Source of the DNA: Mycobacterium intracellulare ATCC 13950
GTDB lineage: Bacteria > Actinomycetota > Actinomycetes > Mycobacteriales > Mycobacteriaceae
Assembly: GCF_000277125.1 (NCBI RefSeq)
Contig: NC_016946.1
Coordinates: forward strand, 5,332,001-5,396,000
Direction: 5' to 3'
DNA: 64,000 bases
Position 1 is the stretch's first letter, and every line of letters begins with the position of its first letter. The notes beneath the pieces are model-generated. The model saw only the letters and a list, made by a program, of their open reading frames with translations, was not told the origin of the DNA and did no database searches. The translations under genes were made by a program, and so were the position numbers. This document shows positions 55,406-64,000 of this stretch, in pieces.

Positions 55406-58400
55406 CCCCCGCCTACCGGCAGGCCCCCTCGCACCACCACCGCCCGCCACAGCCGCCGCGCCGTTCCCCGATGCAGGGCTCGCCGCCGACCGGGCCGCTG
55501 CCGCCCGTGCCCGCCGGGATCGATCGCCGACGCCCGGAACTGTCGGACGCCGCGCTGGTGTCGCGGTCCTGGGCGATGGCCTTCGCGACATTGATCAGCC
55601 GGCTCACCGGCTTCGCCCGGGTGGTGCTGCTCGCCGCGATCCTGGGCGCCGCCTTGTCCAGCGCGTTCTCGGTGGCCAATCAGCTGCCCAACCTGGTGGC
55701 GGCGCTCGTCCTGGAGGCGACGTTCACCGCGATCTTCGTGCCGGTGCTCGCGCGCGCCGAGCAGGGCGACCCCGACGGCGGGGCTGCGTTCGTGCGGCGC
55801 CTGGTCACGCTGACGACCGCGCTGCTGGTCTTCGCCACCGCGGTCTCGGTGCTGGCCGCCCCGCTGCTGGTGCGGCTGATGCTGGGCCGCGACCCGCAAG
55901 TCAACGAGCCGCTGACCGTCGCCTTCGCCTACCTGCTTCTCCCCCAGGTCCTCGCCTACGGACTCACCTCGGTGTTCATGGCGATCCTCAACACCCGCAA
56001 CGTGTTTGGGCCCACCGCGTGGGCGCCCGTCGTCAACAACGTCGTGGCGCTGGCCACCCTGGCGATCTACGCGGCCGTCCCCGGTGAGCTCTCCGTCGAT
56101 CCCGTGCGGATGGGCAACGCCAAGCTGCTGGTGCTCGCCATCGGCACCACGCTCGGCGTCTTCGCACAAACCGGGATGCTGCTGGTCGCGCTGCGCCGGC
56201 AACGCGTCGACCTGCGCCCGCTGTGGGGCATCGACGCGCGCCTCAAACGGTTCGGCACGATGGCCGCCGCCATGGTGCTCTACGTGCTGATCAGCCAGCT
56301 CGGCCTGGTGGTCGGCAACCAGATCGCCAGCACCGCAGCGGCATCCGGGCCCGCGATCTACAACTACACGTGGATGGTCCTGATGCTGCCGTTCGGCATG
56401 ATCGGGGTGACGGTGCTGACGGTGGTGATGCCGCGGCTGAGCCGCAACGCGGCCGCCGACGACACCAAAGCCGTGCTCGCCGACCTGTCGCTGGCCACCC
56501 GGCTGACGTTGATCACGCTGATCCCGATCGTGGCCTTCATGACCGTCGGCGGCCCCGCGATGGGCAGCGCGCTGTTCGCCTACGGTCATTTCGGGAACGT
56601 CGACGCCGGATACCTGGGCGCCGCGATCGCGCTCTCGGCGTTCACGCTCATCCCCTACGGCCTGGTGCTCTTGCAGCTGCGGGTGTTCTACGCGCGCGAA
56701 CAGCCCTGGACGCCGATCGTGATCATCCTCGTCATCACCGCGGTCAAGATTCTCGGCTCGGTGCTGGCGCCCCACCTCACCGACGACCCCAAGCTGGTCG
56801 CCGGTTTCCTGGGGATGGCCAACGGCGTCGGCTTCCTCGCCGGCGCGCTCGTCGGCTACCTGCTGCTGCGACGCGCGCTGCTGCCCGCGGGCGGCCACCT
56901 GATCGGCGTCGCCGAGGTGCGCACGATCCTGGTGACGCTCACCGCATCCATGCTGGCCGGCCTGACCGCGCACGTCGCGGATCGGCTGTTCGGCCTCGAC
57001 GGGCTGACCGAGCACGGCGGCGCCGGCTCGCTGGTCCGCCTCTTCGTGCTGGGGCTCATCATGCTGCCGATCACGGCCACGGTCATGCTCCGCGCGCAGG
57101 TCCCCGAAGCGCAGGCCGCGTTGGACGCCCTGCGGTTCCGCATCACCGGCCGGGGGCCGCAGCCCCGCAGACCGAAGCCAGCGGATCGATCGTCTCACCG
57201 GCGCCCGGTCACGTACCCTGAGCAGAGGAATTCGTCCCCGCCTGGGGTCAATGCGGTCCAGGAGCCGATCCGGCGCAGGCCTCCGGAGCGGGCAAACCGA
57301 GCCCGGCTAGCGAAAGGACCGGAGGTGACCGACCGACCGATGGAGAGCCCCGCATCCAGCGCCGGCCCCGGCACAGGGTCAGGGACTTCGCGGCCGGTCG
57401 CCGACGACTTCCAGCCCGACATCCCCGCCGACGAGCCGCAACGCTCGACGCCCCGCCCGCCCGAACCCGCCAACGGCGACATCGGCGGCGAAACCCGGCG
57501 CGGCCCGGCCTCTTTCGACGCGCCCCGCGAGCGCGCCGCGGACTCGCCGGGCGACGACGTCCACCTGGTTCCCGGCGCCCGGATCGCCGGCGGCCGGTAC
57601 CGGTTGCTGGTGTTCCACGGCGGCGCGCCGCCACTGCAGTTCTGGCAGGCGCTGGACACCGCGCTGGACCGGCAGGTGGCGCTGACGTTCGTCGACCCGG
57701 ACGGCGCGCTGCCCGACGAGGTGCTGCAGGAGATCCTGTCCCGCACGCTGCGGCTCAGCCGCATCGACAAACCCGGCATCGCCCGCGTGCTCGACGTGGT
57801 GCACACCGGCTCCGGCGGCCTCGTGGTCTCCGAGTGGATCCGGGGCGGCTCGCTGCAGGAGGTCGCCGACACCGCGCCCTCACCGGTGGGCGCGGTGCGG
57901 GCCATGCAATCGCTGGCCGCGGCCGCCGACGCGGCCCACCGCGCCGGCGTCGCGCTGTCGATCGACCACCCCAGCCGGGTGCGGGTCAGCATCGAAGGCG
58001 ACGTCGTGCTGGCCTACCCGGCGACCATGCCCGACGCCAACCCCCAAGACGACATCCGCGGCATCGGCGCCGCGCTCTATGCCCTCCTGGTCAATCGGTG
58101 GCCCTTGCGGGAGAGCGGGGTGCGCAGCGGGCTCGCGCCGGCCGAACGCGACTCCTCGGGCAATCCCGTCGAACCCATGGCCGTCGACCGCGACATCCCG
58201 TTCCAGATCTCCGCGGTCGCCGTCCGGGCGGTCCAGGAGGACGGCGGAATACGCAGCGCCTCAACGCTTTTGAACCTCCTTCAACAAGCCACCGCGGTCG
58301 CCGACCGCACCGAGGTGCTCGGCCCGATCGACGATTCGCCCTCGCCGTCGGCGGCGCTCATCTCGCCCGGTCAGGAGCAGGCGACCTTCGCGCGCCGGCG

Positions 58401-59040
58401 GCGCAACCTGCTCATCGGCGCGGGCGCCGGCCTGGCCGTCATCGTGGTGGCCCTGCTGGTGCTGGCGTCGGTGGTGAGCAAGATCTTCGGCAACGTCGGC
58501 GGTGGCCTCAACAAGGACGAACTCGGGCTGAACGGCCCCTCGTCGTCCGCGTCGGCGTCATCGTCGACCACCGCGTCCGCGGCCGCCGGCAGCGTCGTGA
58601 AACCCACCCGGGCGAGCGTCTACTCCCCCGACGGCGAGGTCGACAACCCGGGCACGGCCGGACAGGCGATCGACGGCGACCCCTCCACCGCCTGGGCCAC
58701 CGAGGTGTACACCGACGCCGTGCCCTTCCCCAGTTTCAAGCAGGGCGAGGGCCTGATCCTGCAGCTGCCCAACCCCACCGTCGTCGGCCAGGTCACCATC
58801 GACACGCCCAGCTCGGGGACCAAGGTCGAGATCCGGGCAGCCTCCTCGTCGGCCCCGGCCTCCCTCAACGACACCAAGCTGCTGGCTCAGGCCTTCACGC
58901 TCAAGCCCGGCCACAACGTCATCCCGGTCAGAGCAGGTTCGCCGACGTCGAATCTGCTGGTCTGGATCTCCACGCTGGGAACCACGAACGGCAAGAGCCA
59001 GGCCGGCTTTTTCGAGATCACGGTCCAGGCCGCGTCCTGA
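55402..59040 (+). CDS. mviN: Lipid II flippase MviN/MurJ with pseudokinase and C-terminal domain
   Basis: A 1212-residue mycobacterial MviN. Residues about 45-590 form the 14-helix MurJ fold (SRSWAMAFATLISRLTGFAR, IYNYTWMVLMLPFGMIGVTV). A disordered linker is followed by a cytosolic pseudokinase (about 720-900, VPGARIAGGRYRLLVFHGGA). It lacks the usual lysine (RQVALTFVDP), the HRD catalytic loop (VALSIDHPSRVRV) and DFG. A membrane helix (about 1003-1030) and an external discoidin-like domain (about 1065-1212, GQAIDGDPSTAWATEVY) follow. In M. tuberculosis the pseudokinase is phosphorylated by PknB and bound by FhaA to limit wall synthesis. It is coupled to the Rv3909-like gene. Confidence 0.93.
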   Translation: MTPAYRQAPSHHHRPPQPPRRSPMQGSPPTGPLPPVPAGIDRRRPELSDAALVSRSWAMAFATLISRLTGFARVVLLAAILGAALSSAFSVANQLPNLVAALVLEATFTAIFVPVLARAEQGDPDGGAAFVRRLVTLTTALLVFATAVSVLAAPLLVRLMLGRDPQVNEPLTVAFAYLLLPQVLAYGLTSVFMAILNTRNVFGPTAWAPVVNNVVALATLAIYAAVPGELSVDPVRMGNAKLLVLAIGTTLGVFAQTGMLLVALRRQRVDLRPLWGIDARLKRFGTMAAAMVLYVLISQLGLVVGNQIASTAAASGPAIYNYTWMVLMLPFGMIGVTVLTVVMPRLSRNAAADDTKAVLADLSLATRLTLITLIPIVAFMTVGGPAMGSALFAYGHFGNVDAGYLGAAIALSAFTLIPYGLVLLQLRVFYAREQPWTPIVIILVITAVKILGSVLAPHLTDDPKLVAGFLGMANGVGFLAGALVGYLLLRRALLPAGGHLIGVAEVRTILVTLTASMLAGLTAHVADRLFGLDGLTEHGGAGSLVRLFVLGLIMLPITATVMLRAQVPEAQAALDALRFRITGRGPQPRRPKPADRSSHRRPVTYPEQRNSSPPGVNAVQEPIRRRPPERANRARLAKGPEVTDRPMESPASSAGPGTGSGTSRPVADDFQPDIPADEPQRSTPRPPEPANGDIGGETRRGPASFDAPRERAADSPGDDVHLVPGARIAGGRYRLLVFHGGAPPLQFWQALDTALDRQVALTFVDPDGALPDEVLQEILSRTLRLSRIDKPGIARVLDVVHTGSGGLVVSEWIRGGSLQEVADTAPSPVGAVRAMQSLAAAADAAHRAGVALSIDHPSRVRVSIEGDVVLAYPATMPDANPQDDIRGIGAALYALLVNRWPLRESGVRSGLAPAERDSSGNPVEPMAVDRDIPFQISAVAVRAVQEDGGIRSASTLLNLLQQATAVADRTEVLGPIDDSPSPSAALISPGQEQATFARRRRNLLIGAGAGLAVIVVALLVLASVVSKIFGNVGGGLNKDELGLNGPSSSASASSSTTASAAAGSVVKPTRASVYSPDGEVDNPGTAGQAIDGDPSTAWATEVYTDAVPFPSFKQGEGLILQLPNPTVVGQVTIDTPSSGTKVEIRAASSSAPASLNDTKLLAQAFTLKPGHNVIPVRAGSPTSNLLVWISTLGTTNGKSQAGFFEITVQAAS

Positions 59041-59118
59041 TCCGCGCGCGTTCCACACACTCACACCACCGCTCCCGAGTGAAGTGCCGCCCGATACGGG
59101 ATTAGTTAATGTCCGCCC

Positions 59119-59706
59119 GTGGGCTTCGGGGGAGACGTCAAGCGGGACCGCAGTGACGCCGAGCTGCTGGCGGCCCATGTGGCGGGTGACCGCTACGCCT
59201 TCAGCGAGCTCTTCCTGCGTCACCAGCGCCACCTGCACCGGCTTGCCCGGCTCACCACTCGCACCCCCGAGGACGCCGAAGACGCGCTGCAAGACGCCAT
59301 GCTCTCCGCGCACCGCGGCGCTGGCGCGTTCCGGCACGACGCCGCCGTCGGCAGCTGGCTGCACCGCATCGTGGTCAACGCCTGCCTGGACCGGCTGCGC
59401 CGCACCAAGGCCCACCCGACCGTTCCGCTGGAGGACGTCTACCCGGTCGCCGATCGGACCGCCCAGGTCGAGACGACGATGGCGGTGCAGCGCGCCTTGA
59501 TGCGCCTTCCCCTCGAGCAACGGGCCGCGGTGGTGGCCGTCGACATGCAGGGCTACTCGGTGGCCGACACCGCCAGGCTGCTCGGCGTCGCCGAGGGCAC
59601 GATCAAGAGCCGGTGTGCTCGCGGCCGCGGCCGCCTCGCCGAACTACTCGGCTACCTCAACGCCGGCGCCCACGCCACACCGGAGGGCGCTACCGGCCAG
59701 GCCTGA
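59119..59706 (+). CDS. sigM: ECF RNA polymerase sigma factor SigM
   Basis: A 195-residue ECF sigma factor. Region 2 (AFSELFLRHQRHLHRLARLT, DAEDALQDAMLSAHR, GSWLHRIVVNACLDRLRR) and region 4 (MRLPLEQRAAVVAVDMQGYS, VAEGTIKSRCARGRGRL) are both complete. GTG 59119 follows an unremarkable leader. The next gene encodes its membrane anti-sigma factor, 59 bases on. In M. tuberculosis SigM controls late-stage genes, including type VII secretion genes, which may tie it to the ESX locus in this window (inference). Confidence 0.93.
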   Translation: MGFGGDVKRDRSDAELLAAHVAGDRYAFSELFLRHQRHLHRLARLTTRTPEDAEDALQDAMLSAHRGAGAFRHDAAVGSWLHRIVVNACLDRLRRTKAHPTVPLEDVYPVADRTAQVETTMAVQRALMRLPLEQRAAVVAVDMQGYSVADTARLLGVAEGTIKSRCARGRGRLAELLGYLNAGAHATPEGATGQA

Positions 59707-59765
59707 CCGTCGCCGCGCGGGCCCATCCGTGGCCATCCGCCGGCGCATGACGGACACTGGGTCCG

Positions 59766-60536
59766 ATGGATGCGGCGGACAACGACGGGGCGGATCACCG
59801 CAGCGCGGAATCGGACCCGCCGCTGACCGTCGAACTGCTCGCCGATTTGCAGGCCGGCGCGCTCGACGACGAGGCCGCCGCCCGGGTCCGCCGGCAGGTC
59901 CGCGCCGATCCGCAGGCCGCGGGCGTGCTCGCCGCGCTGAACCGGGTGCGTCGCGATCTCGCCGCCGTGGGCGCCGACCCGGCCTGCGCACCGGACCCGC
60001 CCCCGGGTGTCGCCGCCCGGATCTCGGCGGCCCTGCGATCCGCGGAGCCCCCGCCCGGACGGGCCGCCCACTCCGCACGCCCGCGGCTCCGGCCGGCGCG
60101 CCTCATCGCGGCGGTCGCCGGTCTGTGCGCCGCGCTGGCCGCGATCGGCTTCGGCACAGTCGCGCTCCTGCACGCTCCCGAACCCGCCCCGAGCACCCCG
60201 GGCGACGTCCAGCACATCACGGTGTCGACGCCGCCGATGGAGGTCCCGCTCTCCGCGGACGAAATCCTCGGCCTGCTCGACCGCGCACCCGACTTCGGCT
60301 CCTCCGGAGGCACGCTCAGCGACCCCGCCCGGCGCGCCTCCTGCCTCACCGGCCTCGGCTATCCGGCGGCCACACAGGTGCTGGGCGCGCGCCCGGTCGA
60401 GGTCAACGCGCGCCCCGGCGTCGTTCTGGTGATACCCGGCGACAGCCCGCACGTCCTGGCCGTCTACGTCGTGTCACCAAATTGCAGCGCCGCCGATACC
60501 GGGCTGTTGGCCAATACCCAGGTGCCGCGCCCCTAA
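59766..60536 (+). CDS. rsmA: Anti-sigma-M factor RsmA
   Basis: A 256-residue single-pass membrane anti-sigma factor: cytosolic N-terminal anti-sigma domain ([20 protein letters not shown]), one membrane helix at about 112-134 ([20 protein letters not shown]) and an extracytoplasmic C-terminus with two Cys (RASCLTGLG and SPNCSAADT) that may form a disulfide. It holds SigM until a surface signal triggers its release or cleavage. The position directly after sigM defines the partner. Confidence 0.9.
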   Translation: MDAADNDGADHRSAESDPPLTVELLADLQAGALDDEAAARVRRQVRADPQAAGVLAALNRVRRDLAAVGADPACAPDPPPGVAARISAALRSAEPPPGRAAHSARPRLRPARLIAAVAGLCAALAAIGFGTVALLHAPEPAPSTPGDVQHITVSTPPMEVPLSADEILGLLDRAPDFGSSGGTLSDPARRASCLTGLGYPAATQVLGARPVEVNARPGVVLVIPGDSPHVLAVYVVSPNCSAADTGLLANTQVPRP

Positions 60537-60576
60537 TGTGGTGCCATGGGCGGTGCCCCCGCTGTTGCGAACTCCC

Positions 60577-60603
60577 GGGAACAGCCGTACCCACGCTGGC
60601 GTT
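60577..60603 (+). promoter_or_regulatory. SigH-type promoter of trxB
   Basis: GGGAAC (60577-60582), an 18-base spacer and GTT (60601-60603) fit the SigH/SigE-type consensus GGAAY-N17-19-GTT. Transcription would begin about 25-30 bases before the trxB ATG at 60640. trxB2-trxC of M. tuberculosis is a known SigH target in oxidative and heat stress. Confidence 0.7.
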
Positions 60604-60639
60604 TATACGGGTCCAGAGACGATCGCTCGAAAGGTTTTC

Positions 60640-61650
60640 ATGACCGCCGACACTGTGCATGACGTGATCATTATTGGTTCGGGTCCTGCTGGGTATACCG
60701 CGGCGTTGTATGCGGCGCGGGCGCAGTTGGCGCCGGTGGTGTTTGAGGGGACGTCGTTTGGTGGGGCGTTGATGACGACCACCGAGGTGGAGAATTATCC
60801 GGGTTTTCGTGACGGGATCATGGGTCCGGAGTTGATGGATCAGATGCGTGAGCAGGCGTTGCGGTTTGGTGCTGATCTGCGCATGGAAGTCGTCGAATCG
60901 GTGTCGCTGGAGGGTGCGGTGAAGTCGGTGACCACCAGCGAGGGAGACACCGTGCGCGGACGGGCGGTGATCTTGGCGATGGGCGCGGCGGCCCGGTATT
61001 TGGGGGTGCCCGGGGAGCAGGAGTTGCTAGGTCGTGGGGTGTCGTCGTGTGCGACCTGTGATGGGTTCTTTTTCAAGGATCAAGACATCGCGGTGATCGG
61101 TGGTGGGGATTCGGCGATGGAGGAGGCCACGTTTTTGACCCGCTTTGCCCGCAGTGTGACGTTGGTGCATCGCCGCGAGGAGTTCCGGGCCTCGCGGATC
61201 ATGTTGGAGCGGGCCCGGGCCAACGACAAGATCACCTTCCTGACCAATAAGGCGGTCGAGGCGGTCGAGGGTGCCGAGACGGTGACGGGGTTGCGGTTGC
61301 GTGACACGGTGAGCGGTGCGGAGTCGACGTTGGCGGTGAGCGGGGTGTTCGTGGCCATCGGGCATGACCCGCGTTCGGAGTTGGTGCGCGAGGTGCTCGA
61401 CACCGACGCGGATGGGTATGTGTTGGTGCGTGGGCGCACTACCAGTACCTCGATCGAGGGGGTGTTCGCCGCCGGGGATCTGGTGGATCGCACCTACCGC
61501 CAAGCCGTGACCGCCGCCGGCAGCGGCTGTTCGGCCGCCATCGACGCCGAACGCTGGCTCGCCGACCACGAAGAGTCCAGCGCCGCCGCCCAGGGCGACG
61601 CAACCGAATTTCCGGGCAGTACCGACACATTGATTGGAGCACCACAATGA
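60640..61650 (+). CDS. trxB: Thioredoxin reductase
   Basis: A 336-residue flavoenzyme that reduces thioredoxin with NADPH. The FAD-binding [20 protein letters not shown], the redox pair CATC ([11 protein letters not shown] near 140), the NADPH-binding [20 protein letters not shown] and the C-terminal FAD motif [20 protein letters not shown] are all present. ATG 60640 follows GAAAGG. It is coupled to the thioredoxin gene (ATGA). Much of the gene (about 60680-61480) uses T- and G-ending codons (GGT, TTG, TTT) instead of the C-ending ones of its neighbours. Confidence 0.95.
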   Translation: MTADTVHDVIIIGSGPAGYTAALYAARAQLAPVVFEGTSFGGALMTTTEVENYPGFRDGIMGPELMDQMREQALRFGADLRMEVVESVSLEGAVKSVTTSEGDTVRGRAVILAMGAAARYLGVPGEQELLGRGVSSCATCDGFFFKDQDIAVIGGGDSAMEEATFLTRFARSVTLVHRREEFRASRIMLERARANDKITFLTNKAVEAVEGAETVTGLRLRDTVSGAESTLAVSGVFVAIGHDPRSELVREVLDTDADGYVLVRGRTTSTSIEGVFAAGDLVDRTYRQAVTAAGSGCSAAIDAERWLADHEESSAAAQGDATEFPGSTDTLIGAPQ

Positions 61651-62000
61651 CCGATGCCGAAAAGGCCGGGGCCACAATAGAAGTCTCGGACGCATCATTT
61701 TCAACCGAGGTGCTGTCCAGCAATAAGCCTGTGCTAGTGGACTTTTGGGCCACATGGTGCGGACCCTGCAAAATGGTGGCGCCGGTCCTCGAGGAGATCG
61801 CCGGCGAGCGCAGCGATCACCTCACCGTCGCCAAGCTCGACGTGGACGCCAACCCCGAAACCGCCCAGAACTTCCAGGTCGTCTCCATCCCCACCATGAT
61901 CTTGTTCAAGGATGGCCAACCGGTGAAGCGGATCGTCGGCGCCAAGGGCAAGGCGGCACTGCTGCGCGAGCTTTCTGACGCGGTCCCCGGCCTCAGCTGA
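61647..62000 (+). CDS. trxA: Thioredoxin
   Basis: A 117-residue thioredoxin (TrxC of M. tuberculosis nomenclature) with the active site [20 protein letters not shown] and the cis-proline segment [13 protein letters not shown]. It reduces protein disulfides and is itself reduced by the reductase encoded upstream. The ATG overlaps the trxB stop, so expression is coupled and should follow the SigH-type promoter. A hairpin terminator lies 22 bases after the stop. Confidence 0.95.
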   Translation: MTDAEKAGATIEVSDASFSTEVLSSNKPVLVDFWATWCGPCKMVAPVLEEIAGERSDHLTVAKLDVDANPETAQNFQVVSIPTMILFKDGQPVKRIVGAKGKAALLRELSDAVPGLS

Positions 62001-62022
62001 TCATTTCGATCGTCGCACCACG

Positions 62023-62048
62023 CCCCGGCGCATAGCCTGGGGTTTTCT
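62023..62048 (+). terminator. Intrinsic terminator after trxB-trxA
   Basis: The stem CCCCGGC / GCCTGGGG (62023-62029 and 62035-62042, one bulged T) with loop GCATA is followed by TTTTCT. It lies 22 bases past the thioredoxin stop and separates that unit from cwlM. Confidence 0.45.
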
Positions 62049-62130
62049 GGAATTCGCGAACCGTCTGCGACAATACGGTTAGCTGTTGCCCATCTATGAG
62101 CGTGTCAGTTTGTCCCGGAGGGCCCTTGGT

Positions 62131-63354
62131 ATGTCGAGTCCGCGCCGCGAATACGGCGACGCGCTGCGCTGTGGTGACCGCAGCGCCGCTGTGACCGAGA
62201 TCCGGGCCACCCTCGCCTCATTGGGGATGCTGGACGGCTCCGACGACGAGGATCTCACTACCGGCCGGCACGTGGCCCTGGAACTCTTCGACGCCGAACT
62301 TGACCAGGCAGTTCGCGCTTTCCAACAGCATCGCGGGCTGCTCGTGGACGGCATTGTCGGCGAGGCCACCTACCGCGCGCTCAAGGAGGCGTCCTACCGA
62401 CTGGGCGCTCGCACGTTGTATCACCAATTCGGCGCCCCCCTCTTCGGTGACGACGTCGCCACGCTGCAGGCACGGCTGCAGGATCTCGGTTTTTACACCG
62501 GCCTGGTCGACGGCTATTTCGGGTTGCAGACACACAACGCTTTGATGTCGTATCAGCGCGAGTACGGGCTGTCGGCCGACGGTATCTGCGGCCCGGAAAC
62601 GTTGCGCTCCTTGTACTTTCTGAGTTCACGGGTCACCGGCGGGTCGCCCCACGCGCTTCGCGAAGAAGAACTGGTGCGCCGTTCGGGTCCCAAGCTGTCG
62701 GGCAAGCGCATCATCATCGATCCGGGCCGCGGCGGTGCGGATCACGGCCTGATCGTGCACGGTGCGTCCGGTCCGGTCAGCGAAGCGGATGTGTTGTGGG
62801 ACTTGGCGAGTCGACTTGAGGGCCGAATGACCGCCATCGGGATGGAGACCTTTCTGTCCCGTCCGGTCAACAGCAGCCCCTCGGACGCCGAGCGTGCGGC
62901 CACCGCCAACAATGTCGGCGCCGACCTGATGATCAGCCTGCGCTGCGAAAGTCAGCTCAGCGCCGCGGCCAACGGGGTGGCGTCCTTTCACTTCGGCAAC
63001 TCCCATGGCTCGGTGTCCACCATCGGCCGCAACCTGGCCGACTTCATTCAGCGAGAAGTGGTGGCACGCACGGGTTTACGGGATTGCCGCACGCACGGCC
63101 GGACGTGGGATCTGCTGCGTCTGACCCGCATGCCGACGGTCCAGGTCGACATCGGATACATCACCAACCCGCGCGACCGCGCCATGCTGGTCTCTACCCA
63201 GACCCGCGATGCCATCGCCGAGGGAATCCTCGCCGCGGTCAAGCGGCTCTACCTGCTGGGCAAGAACGACCGGCCCACGGGCACATTCACTTTCGCCGAG
63301 CTACTGGCCCACGAATTGTCGGTGGAGCGCACCAGCCAGCTGGGCGGTTCGTAG
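62131..63354 (+). CDS. cwlM: CwlM, amidase-like regulator of peptidoglycan synthesis
   Basis: A 407-residue protein with two N-terminal peptidoglycan-binding repeats (about 12-90 and 105-175, DQAVRAFQQHRGLLVDGIVG and NALMSYQREYGLSADGICGP) and a C-terminal amidase_3 fold (about 190-385). Two zinc-ligand positions are changed: IIIDPGRGGADHG has Arg for the usual His, and ISLRCES has Arg for the His of SIHANS. It is thus probably a pseudo-enzyme, as known for mycobacterial CwlM, which is cytosolic, phosphorylated by PknB, stimulates MurA and interacts with MurJ/FhaA. ATG 62131 is chosen for GGAGGG upstream and the known N-terminus. Confidence 0.93.
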   Translation: MSSPRREYGDALRCGDRSAAVTEIRATLASLGMLDGSDDEDLTTGRHVALELFDAELDQAVRAFQQHRGLLVDGIVGEATYRALKEASYRLGARTLYHQFGAPLFGDDVATLQARLQDLGFYTGLVDGYFGLQTHNALMSYQREYGLSADGICGPETLRSLYFLSSRVTGGSPHALREEELVRRSGPKLSGKRIIIDPGRGGADHGLIVHGASGPVSEADVLWDLASRLEGRMTAIGMETFLSRPVNSSPSDAERAATANNVGADLMISLRCESQLSAAANGVASFHFGNSHGSVSTIGRNLADFIQREVVARTGLRDCRTHGRTWDLLRLTRMPTVQVDIGYITNPRDRAMLVSTQTRDAIAEGILAAVKRLYLLGKNDRPTGTFTFAELLAHELSVERTSQLGGS

Positions 63355-63358
63355 CCCC

Positions 63359-64000
63359 TCAACCACCCAGGGTGGTTCCCAACGCATTCCCCGCCGTGGA
63401 GCCGGCCCCGACCGGCTGCTCCAGATGCGCGCTTTCCAGCAGACGTTCGAGGGCCGCCTCGACTTCGGCCTTCCATCCCAGGCCCTTGTCGAGCTCGAGG
63501 CGCAGCCGCGGGAAATACGTATGTGGTGCCACCACAACGAATCCCGCGTCTTTCAAGAATTCCGCGTCCATCACACAGCGCTCTACCGAGCAATCGCCGA
63601 CGGCCTCCAACACCGCCCGCACATCGGGACCCACCAGTCGCGGATCCTGTAATTCCGACGCCGCCGGGGTGCGGCCGAACGCCTCGAGCGCCCGCACGCC
63701 GCGTCGCACCAACTCGTCGATGACCCGGGCGATCAAGCCGTGCGGCAGGTCGTCGGCGGCGGGGCCGGGTTCGATGCCCATCGACGTCAGCATCACCGCG
63801 TCCGCGGATACCGGGCCGGTCGGAAATCGTTGCGCCCGCGGCACCGCCCGCGGCGGCGCGTAGAACACATAGCCCAGGCACGGCGGCTCGGCCTGGCTTC
63901 GCTCGTCGGGGATCGCGGTCGCCACCTGACCGCACGAGCCCCACTCCAGCATGACCATGGACAGCCACGCTTCTTTTTCGAATTCGGGGTCGGTGAGGTG
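63359..64000 (-). CDS. Rv3916c-like (GNAT-like) protein, 5' end outside window
   Basis: The frame continues to the window edge (HLTDPEFEKEAWLSMVMLEW), so the N-terminus is cut off and the ATG codons at about 63956-63958 are internal. At least 213 residues are present. GYVFYAPPRAVPRAQRFPTG and the following strand-helix pair look like a GNAT acetyltransferase core with an acyl-CoA loop, but the match is weak. It converges on cwlM with 4 bases between the stops. The M. tuberculosis equivalent sits next to parB, so the chromosome-partition genes and oriC should lie just to the right. Confidence 0.75.
   Translation of the reverse strand, partial: HLTDPEFEKEAWLSMVMLEWGSCGQVATAIPDERSQAEPPCLGYVFYAPPRAVPRAQRFPTGPVSADAVMLTSMGIEPGPAADDLPHGLIARVIDELVRRGVRALEAFGRTPAASELQDPRLVGPDVRAVLEAVGDCSVERCVMDAEFLKDAGFVVVAPHTYFPRLRLELDKGLGWKAEVEAALERLLESAHLEQPVGAGSTAGNALGTTLGG

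Noticed and set aside
55198..57198. 666-codon open frame on the minus strand
   Set aside because: Complement of mviN and the end of the Rv3909-like gene; Gln/His/Arg-rich shadow composition.
57560..58100. Serine/threonine kinase domain in mviN as an active kinase
   Set aside because: The VAIK lysine, HRD and DFG residues are missing, so it is a pseudokinase.

Overview
The window is high-GC actinobacterial DNA from a mycobacterium, most likely a slow grower close to the M. avium complex. The right end carries the conserved mycobacterial block that lies near oriC (equivalent, from memory of M. tuberculosis, to Rv3906c-Rv3916c): a DxDxDG-repeat protein, pcnA, mutT4, an Rv3909-like secreted protein, mviN/murJ, sigM, its anti-sigma factor, trxB, thioredoxin, cwlM and an Rv3916c-like gene. 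I saw no tRNA, rRNA, CRISPR array or insertion sequence.

Region 1 (1-16651) is a catabolic, acyl-CoA-type cluster. It holds a CoA ligase (cut by the window edge), a PadR regulator, two DUF35/thiolase-like pairs resembling retro-aldolase modules of sterol side-chain degradation, a tandem-fused family III CoA-transferase, an amidohydrolase-2 protein and a tandem-fused acyl-CoA dehydrogenase. A LacI-type and two TetR-type regulators are embedded, with clear palindromic operator candidates in the divergent spacers. A DUF1214 protein and a sulfotransferase follow.

Region 2 (16721-33088) is mixed accessory metabolism and signalling: a triple-DUF190 protein, class I fructose-bisphosphate aldolase, an anti-anti-sigma/anti-sigma kinase pair, two aminoglycoside-phosphotransferase-like kinases, a CrtC/AttH-like protein, a TetR regulator with a 28-bp palindrome, a D-aminoacylase-like amidohydrolase, a Rieske oxygenase, a NarL/HisKA_3 two-component system and an MmpL/RND transporter.

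Region 3 (33069-49823, all minus strand) is a type VII secretion locus that looks like a reduced ESX-2. eccC, eccB and downstream Rv3896c/Rv3899c-like accessory genes remain. No eccD, eccE, mycP, eccA, espG, PE/PPE or canonical esx pair lies beside them. The locus also has a tandem family of small single-pass membrane proteins, one of them a frameshifted pseudogene. Where M. tuberculosis has cpnT/esxEF there is instead a DUF1023 alpha/beta-hydrolase beside a DUF2563-like, Esx-sized protein.

Region 4 (49979-52177) is a three-gene cassette of visibly lower GC between pcnA and mutT4, genes I recall as direct neighbours in M. tuberculosis. Its first protein shares its N-terminal domain with the DUF1023 hydrolase of region 3 and is followed immediately by two small polytopic membrane proteins. 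This looks like a type-VII-linked effector/immunity-style module and, together with the reduced ESX-2, is the most unusual part of the window.

Region 5 (52251-64000) is the conserved core: mutT4-Rv3909-mviN as a start/stop-overlapping operon, sigM with rsmA, trxB-trx with a SigH-type promoter, and cwlM.
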